From: Alphaproteobacteria bacterium | Lineage (GTDB): Bacteria > Pseudomonadota > Alphaproteobacteria > Micropepsales > Micropepsaceae | Length of the DNA stretch: 64,000 bases | Direction of reading: 5' to 3' | Assembly: GCA_947467345.1 (NCBI GenBank) | Contig: CANIHD010000004.1 | Location: forward strand, 1-64,000 | Part shown: in pieces, positions 16,465-25,774 of the stretch | Position numbering within the stretch: position 1 is the stretch's first letter | How the letters are laid out: the number at the start of each line of letters is the position of its first letter | The notes under the pieces: model-generated | What the model was told of the DNA's origin: nothing | Database searches by the model: none | Seen by the model: the letters and a program-made list of their open reading frames with translations, nothing else | Made by a program: the position numbers and the translations under genes

Positions 16465-19259
16465 CAGCGCCCTAGCCGTTTCAGAATTTCTTCGGTGTGC
16501 ACTACGTCGGCTTTGTAATTGCCGGTCATGGCATAGATGACGACATTCACGCCGAAGCGGATCGCGATTTCGCGTTGCTGCTCACCGCCCGGCACCACGG
16601 CCGCGATCGGTTCGGCCTCGGCGTCCAGCGCCCAGGCCGCTGCCCAATCATTGCCGCCGATGATGATCGGCGAAACGCCGTCACCGCCGCGCGCCGGGGA
16701 ATCTTCGCCCGGCTTGGCCGGCGGCAGTGCTTCGATCCACACCTGGCCACCCTGCCAGCGGCCGGGAAATTCCTTGAGGATGTAAAACGTCTTGGTCAGC
16801 ACGTGATCCGCCGGAAGCGCCTGCAGCGGCGGAATGTCGAGCTTCGACAGTAACCGGCGCAACGTTGCCTCGCCGGGCGAGACCGTAGCGCCGCCAAGCC
16901 CCGAGAGCGGCTGATCGCGCGTGTCGAATAAAATCGTGCCGCCCGAGCGCATGAAGGCGTCGATCTTGGCGACAGCGTTCGGAGTCAAATCGCGCTGCGC
17001 GGGCGACATCGGCCAATAGAGCAGCGGGTAAAAAGAAAGATCGTCGGTCTCGATATTGATGCCGACGGGATCAGCCGGTTCATAGGCAGTGCGCGCTCGG
17101 AGTTGCAGACCAAGACCCCAAAGGCCGGCTTTGCTCATTTCGTCAGCGTCAGGCGCGCCGGTGATGACATAGGCAAGCCGCGTGTCCAACGCCGATGCCA
17201 TGTTCACCGCGTCGGCAGCGGACTGCGGCGCGGCGGCGTGGGCGTTCGGAATATAGAGCAGCGATCCAACAACGGCGGCGAGCAACAACGGCACCGCGGC
17301 GCGGCGCGGCGCACGGCGCATGCCGGCGAGATTCAGATAACCGCGCAGCAGCAAGGAGAGCAACGCATCCACAAGCAGCACGATAAGCACGATCTGAAGC
17401 AAAGGCCATTTTAGAATCCGCATCACGCCGCCGGTGGTGTAGCCAAACACGTCCCGGCCAATATTGAGCGGGCGCAATTGCGTGCGCGCGCTGACGGCGT
17501 TCAGGGCCATCACCGCGCCTTCATTGCCGTAAAGGCCCGGCGGATGCTGCGGTCCCGGCACTTCCGTGTCGAAATCCTCGGCTTTCATGGCCAGCGCCTC
17601 CGGGAAGGGGCGAACCAGCTCGCCAAATCCGTCCAGCGTCATATAAGGCGGCAGAGTTCCGACCTGCTGGCCGGCCCCCCCTGTCCGCACCCCGCCGGCC
17701 ATCGCAATCGTCCGCCGCAGCATCTCGACATAAAGCCCGGAGAGCGGCAGCGACGACCAGCCTGGGCTGGCTGCCACATGAAACAAAACAATCCAGCCCT
17801 GCTTGCGGGCCACGGCGGTGACGAGCGGCGTGCCGTCGGTCAGCCGTGCCCAGCTATGCTCGGCGAGTTCGATGGAAGGCTCGGCCAGAACCTGGCGGCC
17901 GACCGTCACTTCCTTGGGTACAACCAGCCCGCGAAACGGACCTTCCTGCGGGAACGGCGCCAAGGATTGCGGCTCGGCCCAGGCGAGTGCGCTGCCCATC
18001 AGCCGTTCGCCTTGGCGCAGGCGCACCGGGAGGAGGTCGTCTGAGACCGCCGAAGCGGCGAGGCGCGGGCCGGCAAAGCGCAGCAGCATGCCGCCCTCGT
18101 CTACAAACTTCGTCACCCGCTCATGTTCTTGCGCGGTTAGCTGCCCGATATCGGCCAGAACCAGAACAGCAATTCCCGAATCGAGCACCTGCTCCAGCGT
18201 GCCCTTGCGAATTTCGGCATAAGGCTGCAACGCGCGCTCGATGTAATAGATGTCGGACACCAGCGGCTGGTTTGCGCTGCCGGTATTGCTGGCAACAAGG
18301 CCGACCGGCCGGCGGCGATAGCGCGCATCGACCAATTGCACCGTGCCCGCGGATTCAGCGCCTTGCACGACAACGCGCGAGGTTTCGTTGCGCAGCTCCA
18401 GCGGCAGCACGATTGTCGCCGTCGCCTCGTTCGCATTGCCGGCGAAGCGATAGGCTGCTGTTTCCAAAATACGGCCGCGGCCGTCAATCGCCGCAACGCG
18501 TCCATCACGTGTCGCATCGGCAGGTAGCCGCGTCAGCGTCACGCCAAAGCCATTGGCGCCGTTTTCCAATGGGCCCATGGCAATCGCCGTGGGGGCGGCT
18601 TCATCGCCATAGACCGTCAGCGTGCCGAGCTTGCTCAAAGCATCCGCGAATGCGCGCGCGCCCGCATCGTCAATGCCGTCGGACAGCCAAATGATTTGCG
18701 GCGCGGACGGTGGCTTCAATTGCGCCAACGCTTCCAGCGCTTTGCGCCGGTCCGGGAGCCATGGCTGCGGAATCATTTCATCCGCCGTACTCGCAGCGCG
18801 GTGCGGGTCCATCCAAGGCGGGCTGACGGGATTGATATTGGCGGTGGCGACAATCGTCACCGGGCGATTGCCGCGTTGCGCACCCGTCAAGGCGCTGCGC
18901 ATGCCGTCAACGCGTGACTGCCAATTCTGCGCCGCCGCCCAATCATTATCGACGACGAGAATGAGCGGGCCGCTGCCGGCGGTGGCGGGCGATGTGTCGT
19001 AGATCGGCTCCGCCAAAGCGATGATGGCGATGGCGGCGGTCAGCAAACGCAGCAGCAGCAGCCACCACGGCGTACGCGACGGCGTTTCTTCCGGTGATTT
19101 CAAACCCAAAAGGAGTCGCAGCGGTGGGAAGACAATGCGCTTCGGTGCCGGCGGCGTGACGCGCAGCAAAAGATAGATGATCGGCAAACCAAGCAGCGCC
19201 CACAGAACAAGCGGCGCGCCGAAGCTCAGGCCCGGGATCAAAGAGGTAATAAAGCCCAT
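16464..19259 (-). CDS. DUF4159-domain membrane protein (BatA-like N-terminus)
   Basis: A 931-residue membrane protein. The N-terminal 80 residues form a BatA/aerotolerance-type anchor with helices around residues 15-33 and 63-87. A vWA-like periplasmic region follows (PLILVVDNDWAAAQNWQSRV, IIWLSDGIDDAGA). Two further hydrophobic segments lie near residues 625-675 (LLQIVLIVLLVDALLSLLL, AAVPLLLAAVVGSLLYI). The C-terminus is a DUF4159 domain (VGINIETDDLSFYPLLYWPM ... GGTILFDTRDQP). It belongs to a MoxR-DUF58-DUF4159 operon, commonly linked to envelope stress or metal insertion in periplasmic complexes. It starts 3 bases after the DUF58 stop. Biochemical role unknown. Confidence 0.82.
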   Translation of the reverse strand: MGFITSLIPGLSFGAPLVLWALLGLPIIYLLLRVTPPAPKRIVFPPLRLLLGLKSPEETPSRTPWWLLLLRLLTAAIAIIALAEPIYDTSPATAGSGPLILVVDNDWAAAQNWQSRVDGMRSALTGAQRGNRPVTIVATANINPVSPPWMDPHRAASTADEMIPQPWLPDRRKALEALAQLKPPSAPQIIWLSDGIDDAGARAFADALSKLGTLTVYGDEAAPTAIAMGPLENGANGFGVTLTRLPADATRDGRVAAIDGRGRILETAAYRFAGNANEATATIVLPLELRNETSRVVVQGAESAGTVQLVDARYRRRPVGLVASNTGSANQPLVSDIYYIERALQPYAEIRKGTLEQVLDSGIAVLVLADIGQLTAQEHERVTKFVDEGGMLLRFAGPRLAASAVSDDLLPVRLRQGERLMGSALAWAEPQSLAPFPQEGPFRGLVVPKEVTVGRQVLAEPSIELAEHSWARLTDGTPLVTAVARKQGWIVLFHVAASPGWSSLPLSGLYVEMLRRTIAMAGGVRTGGAGQQVGTLPPYMTLDGFGELVRPFPEALAMKAEDFDTEVPGPQHPPGLYGNEGAVMALNAVSARTQLRPLNIGRDVFGYTTGGVMRILKWPLLQIVLIVLLVDALLSLLLRGYLNLAGMRRAPRRAAVPLLLAAVVGSLLYIPNAHAAAPQSAADAVNMASALDTRLAYVITGAPDADEMSKAGLWGLGLQLRARTAYEPADPVGINIETDDLSFYPLLYWPMSPAQRDLTPNAVAKIDAFMRSGGTILFDTRDQPLSGLGGATVSPGEATLRRLLSKLDIPPLQALPADHVLTKTFYILKEFPGRWQGGQVWIEALPPAKPGEDSPARGGDGVSPIIIGGNDWAAAWALDAEAEPIAAVVPGGEQQREIAIRFGVNVVIYAMTGNYKADVVHTEEILKRLGR

Positions 19260-19262
19260 AAT

Positions 19263-20189
19263 CTAAAATCCCCGCTGCCCGCGCGCGCCGCCAATGGCGC
19301 CAAACAGCGCAATCAAAGCGGTTTGTGGCGTGCGATCGGTGCGGTGACGCAGGAAGCTCCAGCCCAGCCGGCGCGCGGCAAGGCCGATGGCTTCGGCATG
19401 GGCGGCATAACGCGTGCGATAGAGGGCACGGATGTTTTGCGTGCGGCCGAACATCTGCGTGTCCGTGAGACGCGCCGCTTCAAACCGCACCCGCCCGCTA
19501 TAGAGAAAATCTTCCTCGGCCGGATCGATGATCTGCACCAAAAATCCGCGCACGCCGGAATTGGCAAAGCCGCGCATACGCGCTTCGATGGTTTCGAGCG
19601 GTTCGAGGAAATCCGAAATCCACACCAGCGAACCCTGCCGGCTCATTGGCGCTTCCGGCGGCATGGTCTCATTGCCGGGCGGCAAATCGGCCAAACGATG
19701 CGCCAGGCGCCTTAGCGCCGCGCGCCCCGAGGATGGGCGTCCATCGGCACCCAGCAACGCGATACGTTCGCCCCCGCGCACAAGCAGCGATGCCAGCGCC
19801 AGCGACAGCAAGGTGGCGCGGTCGGCTTTGGTGGCGCGGTTCTTATCGGAGGAATAGCGCATGCCTTCGGAGGCATCGCGCCAGAACCACACCGATTCCG
19901 CAGCTTCCCATTCGCGCTCGCGCACATAGACATGCTGCGACTTGGCGGATTGGCGCCAATCGATGGCGGTGGCGGGATCTTCATCGGAGTAGCGGCGAAA
20001 CTGCCAGAAGCTTTCGCCCATGCCGGCTTTGCGCCGTCCATGCACGCCGAGAACGATGGTGGAGGCCAATTGCTCCGCCGAAACAAGCAGTGGCGGCAAA
20101 GCCGAGGCAATACGCTCGGCTTCCTCGCGCACGGGATTCCAATGATCCCCTCTGCGCGCCTCCGTTACGCTCGGTGCGGTATTGGCCAT
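19263..20189 (-). CDS. DUF58 domain-containing protein
   Basis: A 308-residue soluble protein. The DUF58 core motif is seen as GMGESFWQFRRYSDEDPATA and IDWRQSAKSQHVYVREREWE near residues 57-97. The C-terminal half is a vWA-like fold (RMRGFANSGVRGFLVQIIDP). DUF58 proteins pair with MoxR ATPases and are thought to be adaptors or substrate receptors. It starts 30 bases after moxR and ends 3 bases before the DUF4159 gene. Confidence 0.88.
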   Translation of the reverse strand: MANTAPSVTEARRGDHWNPVREEAERIASALPPLLVSAEQLASTIVLGVHGRRKAGMGESFWQFRRYSDEDPATAIDWRQSAKSQHVYVREREWEAAESVWFWRDASEGMRYSSDKNRATKADRATLLSLALASLLVRGGERIALLGADGRPSSGRAALRRLAHRLADLPPGNETMPPEAPMSRQGSLVWISDFLEPLETIEARMRGFANSGVRGFLVQIIDPAEEDFLYSGRVRFEAARLTDTQMFGRTQNIRALYRTRYAAHAEAIGLAARRLGWSFLRHRTDRTPQTALIALFGAIGGARGQRGF

Positions 20190-20219
20190 TCAGGGCTCGC
20201 TTTCCGAAAGGAACCGGTC

Positions 20220-21236
20220 CTAGCGGTAAGAGTCCAAGAGACCGTCGAGCACTTTCGTGATCGTCGTGCCTTCGGCGCGGGCCGAGAAATTCAACGCCAT
20301 ACGATGACGCAAAATCGGATGCGCCAGCGCGATAACGTCATCCACCGAAGGAGCGAAGCGCCCCTGCAGCAGCGCGCGCGCGCGGATCGCCAGCATGAAG
20401 GCCTGGCTGGCGCGCGGCGATGGGCCCCACGCCACGTAATTGCGCACTGTTTCGCTGGCATCGGCATCAGGCCGCGCCGAACGCACCAGGCCGAGAATGG
20501 CCGAAACCACTTTTTCGCCCACCGGGAGGCGACGCACCAAAGCCTGCGCCTGCATCATCGTTTCGGGATCGAGCACGGCCTTTGGCGGCTTCTCGTCGCC
20601 CACGGTTGTCGCGAGCAGCATGCGTTCTTCGGAGGCGCGATCGGGATAGGTGACATCGATCTGCATCAAGAAGCGGTCGAGCTGCGCTTCCGGCAGCGGA
20701 TAGGTGCCTTCCTGTTCCAGCGGGTTTTGCGTCGCCAGAACATGGAACGGGCGCGGCAAATCATAACGCTGGCCGGCCACTGTCACGTAGCGCTCCTGCA
20801 TGGCTTGCAGCAAAGCGGACTGCGTGCGCGGGCTGGCGCGGTTGATTTCGTCGGCCATCAGAAGCTGACAGAACACCGGACCCTTGATGAAGCGGAAGCT
20901 GCGGCGCCCATGCTCGTCTTCTTCGAGCACTTCGGAGCCGACAATATCCGCCGGCATCAAGTCCGGCGTGAATTGGATGCGCTTGCTGTCGAGGCCGAGC
21001 ACCGTTCCGAGCGTATCGACAAGGCGCGTTTTGGCCAGACCCGGAAGGCCGATCAGAAGCCCGTTGCCGCCGGCCAGAAGCGTGATCAGAACCTGCTCGA
21101 CCACTTGAGGCTGGCCGAAGATGACCGCCGAAATGGCTTCACGCGCTTTGATGAATTTGGTCGCGACATTTTCCGCCCACGCTTCCGCGTGCGCCGGGTC
21201 CTCGAGATTTACCACGCTTCCATCCGCGCTGCTCAT
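20220..21236 (-). CDS. MoxR-family AAA+ ATPase
   Basis: A 338-residue AAA+ ATPase. The Walker A motif is GLPGLAKTRLVDTLG near residue 78. Walker B and sensor regions are VFCQLLMADEINRASPRTQS and VLATQNPLEQEGTYPLPEAQ, and DRFLMQIDVTYPD follows. MoxR proteins act as chaperones that remodel or insert cofactors into envelope complexes. It is the first gene of the operon with DUF58, DUF4159 and the amidotransferase-like protein, so it is the likely energy source for their joint function. The promoter must lie in the 292-base gap to 21529. Confidence 0.92.
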   Translation of the reverse strand: MSSADGSVVNLEDPAHAEAWAENVATKFIKAREAISAVIFGQPQVVEQVLITLLAGGNGLLIGLPGLAKTRLVDTLGTVLGLDSKRIQFTPDLMPADIVGSEVLEEDEHGRRSFRFIKGPVFCQLLMADEINRASPRTQSALLQAMQERYVTVAGQRYDLPRPFHVLATQNPLEQEGTYPLPEAQLDRFLMQIDVTYPDRASEERMLLATTVGDEKPPKAVLDPETMMQAQALVRRLPVGEKVVSAILGLVRSARPDADASETVRNYVAWGPSPRASQAFMLAIRARALLQGRFAPSVDDVIALAHPILRHRMALNFSARAEGTTITKVLDGLLDSYR

Positions 21237-21528
21237 ATCTGCTCATCCTCAAAAAAACCGTGGCCTATAAACCGCCGGCGCGACACGCGAGCGGACAGTT
21301 TCTTGGTATTCGTTGGGGTTACCCCCAAGCGGCGGGTTGTCCCCGTGCGGGCCCGACCATTAGAGTCGAGCCGTGAGGTGCGGGATGGCAATCCGATGGC
21401 TCAAGCCTCATACGCAGGGGTCATGTTGCCTCCCCATGATGCACTGCTCAAGGGTGCTTGCAACAGCCAACCGCTTTGACCAGCAGCGATAACGAACCCG
21501 TGCTGCCGGGGACCGAGATTATTGCCGC
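21237..21528. promoter_or_regulatory. Divergent intergenic region, moxR / NUDIX
   Basis: A gap of 292 bases between divergent genes holds both promoters. A short palindromic piece with TCATG...CATGA surrounds a CCTCCCC motif near 21420-21442. No tRNA, SRP RNA or known riboswitch pattern was recognised. No other coding frame is convincing. Confidence 0.35.
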
Positions 21529-22092
21529 ATGAATGCAGCATTCAAAGACAGGGTTGTGTCGCGATTGGCACAGATTCCGCCGGAATCTGCTGTGGTTGCG
21601 TTGAAACCTGCTGCGGTGCTGATCCCCATTGTCACACGGACGCAGCCTTCGGTGCTTTTCACCTTGCGCACCGAGAATTTGCCGTCTCATGCCGGGCAAA
21701 TCTCATTTCCCGGCGGACGCAGACGGGACGACGACGCATCTCTCACGGAAACTGCGTTGCGCGAGGTGGAAGAAGAAACCGGCATCACGCGGAACCTTAT
21801 TTCCATTGCCGGGTTCCTTGATCCGCTCGAAACTGTGACAGGGTTCCAGGTGCTTCCGGTGGTCGGCTTCGTTGACGAAGGATTTTCCTTGCGGCCCTGT
21901 GCCGCCGAAGTGGCCGACATATTTGAGGTGCCGCTCGAATTTCTGCTCGATCCCGCCAACCGAAGCCTTCAGCGCGTGATACGAAACGGCGCCGAACGTG
22001 AAACCTATGTCTTCGACTATGGTAGCCATCACATCTGGGGCGCCACCGCGTTCATGCTCGCCAAATTCGCCGAGCGGATAGGCACGATATGA
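21529..22092 (+). CDS. NUDIX hydrolase, CoA pyrophosphatase type
   Basis: A 187-residue NUDIX enzyme. The catalytic box lies in residues 62-86: FPGGRRRDDDASLTETALRE is followed by R78-E79-V-E-E82-E83-T-G85. The preceding segment (RTENLPSHAGQISFPGG) matches the CoA pyrophosphatase (NudL/YeaB) signature, so the likely reaction is CoA to 3',5'-ADP and 4'-phosphopantetheine. The stop overlaps the next start as ATGA, beginning a coupled series through the CCA-adding enzyme gene. Confidence 0.88.
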   Translation: MNAAFKDRVVSRLAQIPPESAVVALKPAAVLIPIVTRTQPSVLFTLRTENLPSHAGQISFPGGRRRDDDASLTETALREVEEETGITRNLISIAGFLDPLETVTGFQVLPVVGFVDEGFSLRPCAAEVADIFEVPLEFLLDPANRSLQRVIRNGAERETYVFDYGSHHIWGATAFMLAKFAERIGTI

Positions 22093-22355
22093 TACCCCGC
22101 CTCATCTACGATTTCGTGCTGTTCCTGCTGCCGTTCGCCATTTACGGAATTTATTGGCGCATGGTGGGACGAAAGCAGGAAGGTGCGGACACGCGTGTTC
22201 ACCCGTGGACGATGCTAATCGCCGCCGGACTCGTGCTGGTCGCCGTCAGCTTTGTGCTGTGGTCGCTGCCCAAGGAAAACACGCGCGACGGCGTTTACGT
22301 GCCCCCCCATCTGGAAAACGGTGAGGTGGTGCCGGGACGGGTCGACCCGCAATGA
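22089..22355 (+). CDS. Small inner membrane protein (DUF6111-like)
   Basis: An 88-residue protein with two transmembrane segments (LIYDFVLFLLPFAIYGIYW and MLIAAGLVLVAVSFVLWSL) and a short polar tail (ENTRDGVYVPPHLENGEVVP) typical of the alphaproteobacterial DUF6111 family found between NUDIX and CCA-adding enzyme genes. Its start and stop each overlap neighbouring genes by four bases (ATGA), so translation is coupled on both sides. Function unknown. Confidence 0.75.
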   Translation: MIPRLIYDFVLFLLPFAIYGIYWRMVGRKQEGADTRVHPWTMLIAAGLVLVAVSFVLWSLPKENTRDGVYVPPHLENGEVVPGRVDPQ

Positions 22356-23587
22356 TGTTGCGTTTGAATCCGAGCGAACACGGCTGGATGACCGCGCTTT
22401 CCACCAATGCGGTCATGGACGCATTGGATGCGGATGGTGGCGGCGCGCGTTTCGTCGGCGGCGCGGTGCGCAACGCGCTTCTGGGCGAGAAGGTCGGCGA
22501 TATCGATATTGCCACGCCTTTGACACCCGACGAAGTTATTCGCCGTCTGACGCGGGCGGGCCTTGGCGCTGTGCCGACGGGCATCGCGCATGGCACGATC
22601 ACCGCAATCTCATCCGGCAAGCCGTTCGAGATCACGACGCTCAGGCGCGACGTATCGACTGACGGGCGGCGCGCCACCATTGCCTTCACCGACCGCTGGG
22701 ACGAAGACGCCTCGCGGCGCGACTTCACCATGAATGCGATCTATGCCGCGCGCGATGGCACGCTGTTCGATCCGACTGGCGGCCAAGTCGATATCGCGGA
22801 ACGGCGTGTGCGATTTGTCGGTGACGCGGCCACGCGTATTCGCGAAGATTATTTACGCGCGCTGCGGCTCTTTCGTTTCCACGCTTGGTATGGGCGCGGG
22901 CCCATCGATGCAACCGCATTGGCTGCCGCGCGTACAGAAAAAGCCGGGCTCAAAACGCTCTCCGGCGAGCGCGTGCAGAAAGAATTGTTCCGCCTGTTGC
23001 AGGCGCCCGATCCGATTCCTACGCTCCAAACGATGGAGAGTGCCGGAATTTTGGCGGAGATCTTGCCTCAGCCTCTTTCCATCGCGCGGCTGTCGGCAAT
23101 ACGTACTTTGCTTGCAGCGCGCGGACGCCACCCTATCCCCGCCGTGTCACTGATGGCGATGCTGCCGAATGAAGAGGCGGCGCGGCGCGCGAGCACAGAT
23201 TTGCGGCTCTCCAATGCGGACCGTGATCGGCTGATGCATATCGCCAAGCGCGACGACGGCATCGAGGCATCCCTGTCACAGCAGGCGGCACGGCATCTGA
23301 TCTATCGCCTTGGCGCCGCGCGTTTCGAAGACGAGCTTTTATTGGAAGCCTCCGAAACACCTCACGATTCACGCTGGGACGTGCTGCTCAGCGAGGCGGA
23401 GAATTGGAAAGCGCCGAAATTTCCGCTCGACGGGCGTGACGCGATGGATGCAGGTGCCTCCGAAGGCCCGGCCATTGGCCGCAGCCTTAAAGCGGTGGAG
23501 GAGTGGTGGGCGGCGGAGAATTTCGCCCCGACCAGACCCGCGCTGCTTCGGAAGTTAAAAGAATTTTTGGCAGCCGGAGGGGCTTAG
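22352..23587 (+). CDS. cca: CCA tRNA nucleotidyltransferase
   Basis: A 411-residue class II nucleotidyltransferase that adds or repairs the 3' CCA of tRNA (or poly(A) polymerase-like activity). The head domain has FVGGAVRNALLG and DIDIATPLTPDEV near residues 33-60 with the catalytic DxD. The neck motif (TLRRDVSTDGRRATIAFT, RRDFTMNAIYA) and the RNA-binding block (RIREDYLRALRLFRFHA) follow. The C-terminal tail resembles the alphaproteobacterial form. It overlaps the preceding gene by ATGA. Confidence 0.9.
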   Translation: MMLRLNPSEHGWMTALSTNAVMDALDADGGGARFVGGAVRNALLGEKVGDIDIATPLTPDEVIRRLTRAGLGAVPTGIAHGTITAISSGKPFEITTLRRDVSTDGRRATIAFTDRWDEDASRRDFTMNAIYAARDGTLFDPTGGQVDIAERRVRFVGDAATRIREDYLRALRLFRFHAWYGRGPIDATALAAARTEKAGLKTLSGERVQKELFRLLQAPDPIPTLQTMESAGILAEILPQPLSIARLSAIRTLLAARGRHPIPAVSLMAMLPNEEAARRASTDLRLSNADRDRLMHIAKRDDGIEASLSQQAARHLIYRLGAARFEDELLLEASETPHDSRWDVLLSEAENWKAPKFPLDGRDAMDAGASEGPAIGRSLKAVEEWWAAENFAPTRPALLRKLKEFLAAGGA

Positions 23588-23591
23588 TTAC

Positions 23592-24458
23592 GTGAAATTC
23601 GATCTCATCGATTCCCTCAGCATCCCCGGCAATATCGAGAAAGCCAACGAAGATGCCTTCGCCGAGGCCGCGCATTTCGCGGTAGTCATCGATGGCGCTA
23701 CCAATCTCGGCGACAATCTGATGCCCGGCCCGTCGGACGCGCAATGGCTGGCACGCTTTGGCGCTCGGCGCCTCGCCGCGCACGCGCGTGACAATCTGGG
23801 CGCGCCGTCGGAGTGGAACACGCCGCGCGAATGGGTGCGTGCGGCCGCAACCGACGCGGAGAAAAGTTTTCTGGCGATGCGCAGGCGTGCGCCGAATGAA
23901 CGCTATGAAATTCCGTGCGCCTCAATGATGGCGGTCGCACTGATCGACGATGCGCTTTCGGCCTATTGGTTTGGCGATTGCTCGTTGATCGTCAAAGCGC
24001 CTGATGGTGCTCTTCGCGTTGTCGGAGATGCGGTTTCTTCGCGCGGCGCCGAGCGCGCGCGCGTCAAGAAACTGAGCCATGGGAAAAACCATGCCGCCGA
24101 AGGCGTGCGCGAAATCTTCCTTCCGGATTTGCGCGCGTCGCGCAATCGCGTGAACGGCGGTGGCGGGGCGTGGCTCTTCGCGCCCGAACCCGCCTGCGCC
24201 GATCACATCAAGGAAGCGATGCTCGAAGCCGCAGCGGACGCAACATTGTTCATTGCCAGCGACGGGCTTCTTGCGCTCGTCAACGACTATGACCGCTACG
24301 ACGCCGCCGGACTGATAGATGCGGCAGAGAAATTCGGCCTGGAAGCGTTGGGCGAGGAATTGCGCGCTATCGAAAAAGACGATCCGGACGGCGCGAAATA
24401 CCCACGCTTCAAGCGCAGTGATGATGCGACGGGATTGCTTTTACGACTCGCGGCTTAG
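23592..24458 (+). CDS. PP2C-like protein phosphatase
   Basis: A 288-residue protein with the fold of PP2C Ser/Thr phosphatases. The metal-binding acidic motifs are NIEKANEDAFAEAAHFAVVIDGATNLGD (split here as EDAF...VVIDGAT) and LIDDALSAYWFGDCSLIV. A late LFIASDGLLALVNDYD supplies the third Asp. GTG start at 23592, 4 bases after cca. A regulatory or signalling role is likely but no kinase gene is nearby. Confidence 0.75.
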   Translation: MKFDLIDSLSIPGNIEKANEDAFAEAAHFAVVIDGATNLGDNLMPGPSDAQWLARFGARRLAAHARDNLGAPSEWNTPREWVRAAATDAEKSFLAMRRRAPNERYEIPCASMMAVALIDDALSAYWFGDCSLIVKAPDGALRVVGDAVSSRGAERARVKKLSHGKNHAAEGVREIFLPDLRASRNRVNGGGGAWLFAPEPACADHIKEAMLEAAADATLFIASDGLLALVNDYDRYDAAGLIDAAEKFGLEALGEELRAIEKDDPDGAKYPRFKRSDDATGLLLRLAA

Positions 24459-24469
24459 GTAACCAGCGT

Positions 24470-24904
24470 CTACGTAACCAGTGTTACGGGCACCTTAGAG
24501 CGGCTGATCACGCCTTGCGCCACCGAGCCAAGAATGGCTGCGGCTGCGCCGGTACGTCCGCGCGTACCCATGATGATCACATCGCAACCGAATTCGACGC
24601 AGAACGCCGTGATGACATCCGGCGGCTGACCAACGCCAATATGAATCTGGTGCGCAACATTCGCCTGATCGAGCGAAGCGCGGGCCGCAGCCAGCGCCTT
24701 CATGCCTTCGTCATGATGATAGCCGGAAACCGCTTTCTTCCCGACAAAGGTAGTAACCGCGGTATCGACCGGCGGCTGCACATTGACCAGATGAACTTCC
24801 GACACCAACCCGCATTTCACCAAACGCTCAGCATAGGTGAGCGCGCGGGCGGCATTCTGCGAGCCATCAATTGGCACCAGAATTTTTTGCGGAATGCAGG
24901 TCAT
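24470..24904 (-). CDS. Universal stress protein (UspA family)
   Basis: A 144-residue single-domain USP. The N-terminal ILVPIDGSQNAARALTYAER and the ATP-binding signature G-x2-G-x9-G-S in GTRGRTGAAAAILGSVAQG near residues 113-131 indicate a nucleotide-binding member. Its start overlaps the end of the TerC gene by 4 bases, so the two are translated together. Functions of this class include stress and energy sensing. Confidence 0.9.
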   Translation of the reverse strand: MTCIPQKILVPIDGSQNAARALTYAERLVKCGLVSEVHLVNVQPPVDTAVTTFVGKKAVSGYHHDEGMKALAAARASLDQANVAHQIHIGVGQPPDVITAFCVEFGCDVIIMGTRGRTGAAAAILGSVAQGVISRSKVPVTLVT

Positions 24905-25650
24905 TTGTTCTCCTTGGCCGCCAGATCGACAACATGCGTCGCTGCCGCCGTCACCCGCTTTTTACGCGCGGCGATCAGCGAGCCCAGCGCCACCACGAAG
25001 GCAGCACCCAGCGCAGCGGACGCCGTTTCCAGCCAATGGCCATACGTATCCAGAATATGATGCGTCCAACCGATAACGGCGGGATCGCTGAGCCAGATCT
25101 CACCGGCAATCCAGCCGATGAGACCGGCGCCGAACATGACCAGGATCGGGTATTTGATAAGGAATTTCAGGATCAGCGTGCTGCCGTAAATGATGAGCGG
25201 AACGCTGATGATGAGTCCGATCGCGATCAGAAGAACGTTTCCGTTCGCGGCAGCCGCGATGGCGATGACGTTGTCGAGGCTCATCACGGCGTCCGCGACG
25301 ATGATAGTTTTGATCGCGCCCCAGATCGTGGCGTTGGTGGCGCTCTTTCCGTCGCCGTCTTCGCCATGCGCATCGTGTTCGGGCACCAGCATCTTGACGC
25401 CGATCCAGAGCAACAGAAGCGCGCCGATCAGTTTCAGATACGGCACCGCCATCAATTCGACGATGAAGAACGAGAAGATGAGTCGCAGACCGACGGCGCC
25501 ACCGGCGCCAAGCCAGATCGCTTTGCTGCGCATATGCGGAGGAAGCGAGCGGGAGGCCAGTGCAATTACCACGGCGTTATCGCCCGAGAGGACGATGTTC
25601 ACGCCGATGATCTTGAGAAGGCCTTCCCAGAATTCGGGGCCGATTTCCAT
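24901..25650 (-). CDS. TerC/YjbE-family integral membrane protein
   Basis: A 249-residue membrane protein with seven or so helices. The paired TerC motifs are NIVLSGDNAVVIALASR near residue 18 and IIVADAVMSLDNVIAIAAAA near residue 115, with acidic residues in the membrane that likely bind metal. Members export manganese or other divalent metals or protect from tellurite. It forms a two-gene operon with the universal stress protein. No yybP-ykoY riboswitch could be recognised in the leader between 25651 and 25774. Confidence 0.85.
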   Translation of the reverse strand: MEIGPEFWEGLLKIIGVNIVLSGDNAVVIALASRSLPPHMRSKAIWLGAGGAVGLRLIFSFFIVELMAVPYLKLIGALLLLWIGVKMLVPEHDAHGEDGDGKSATNATIWGAIKTIIVADAVMSLDNVIAIAAAANGNVLLIAIGLIISVPLIIYGSTLILKFLIKYPILVMFGAGLIGWIAGEIWLSDPAVIGWTHHILDTYGHWLETASAALGAAFVVALGSLIAARKKRVTAAATHVVDLAAKENK

Positions 25651-25774
25651 TAGATTTGGCAGTTCTTTCCGGTTCCAGAAGCTTTCGCGAAGCTAAGTGC
25701 CGGCCAATGCTTTGTCCAGCAAAACCGGTATCACTACGTCGTTGGTATCACGCGAATGGCATTTACCAGTGGCG

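Noticed and set aside
21360-21480. A possible structured RNA gene (SRP/6S-like) in the moxR/NUDIX gap
   Set aside because: No conserved SRP or 6S motif could be recognised, and the short palindrome alone is not enough.
25651-25774. A yybP-ykoY manganese riboswitch upstream of the TerC gene
   Set aside because: The conserved riboswitch core bases were not found on the minus strand in this leader.
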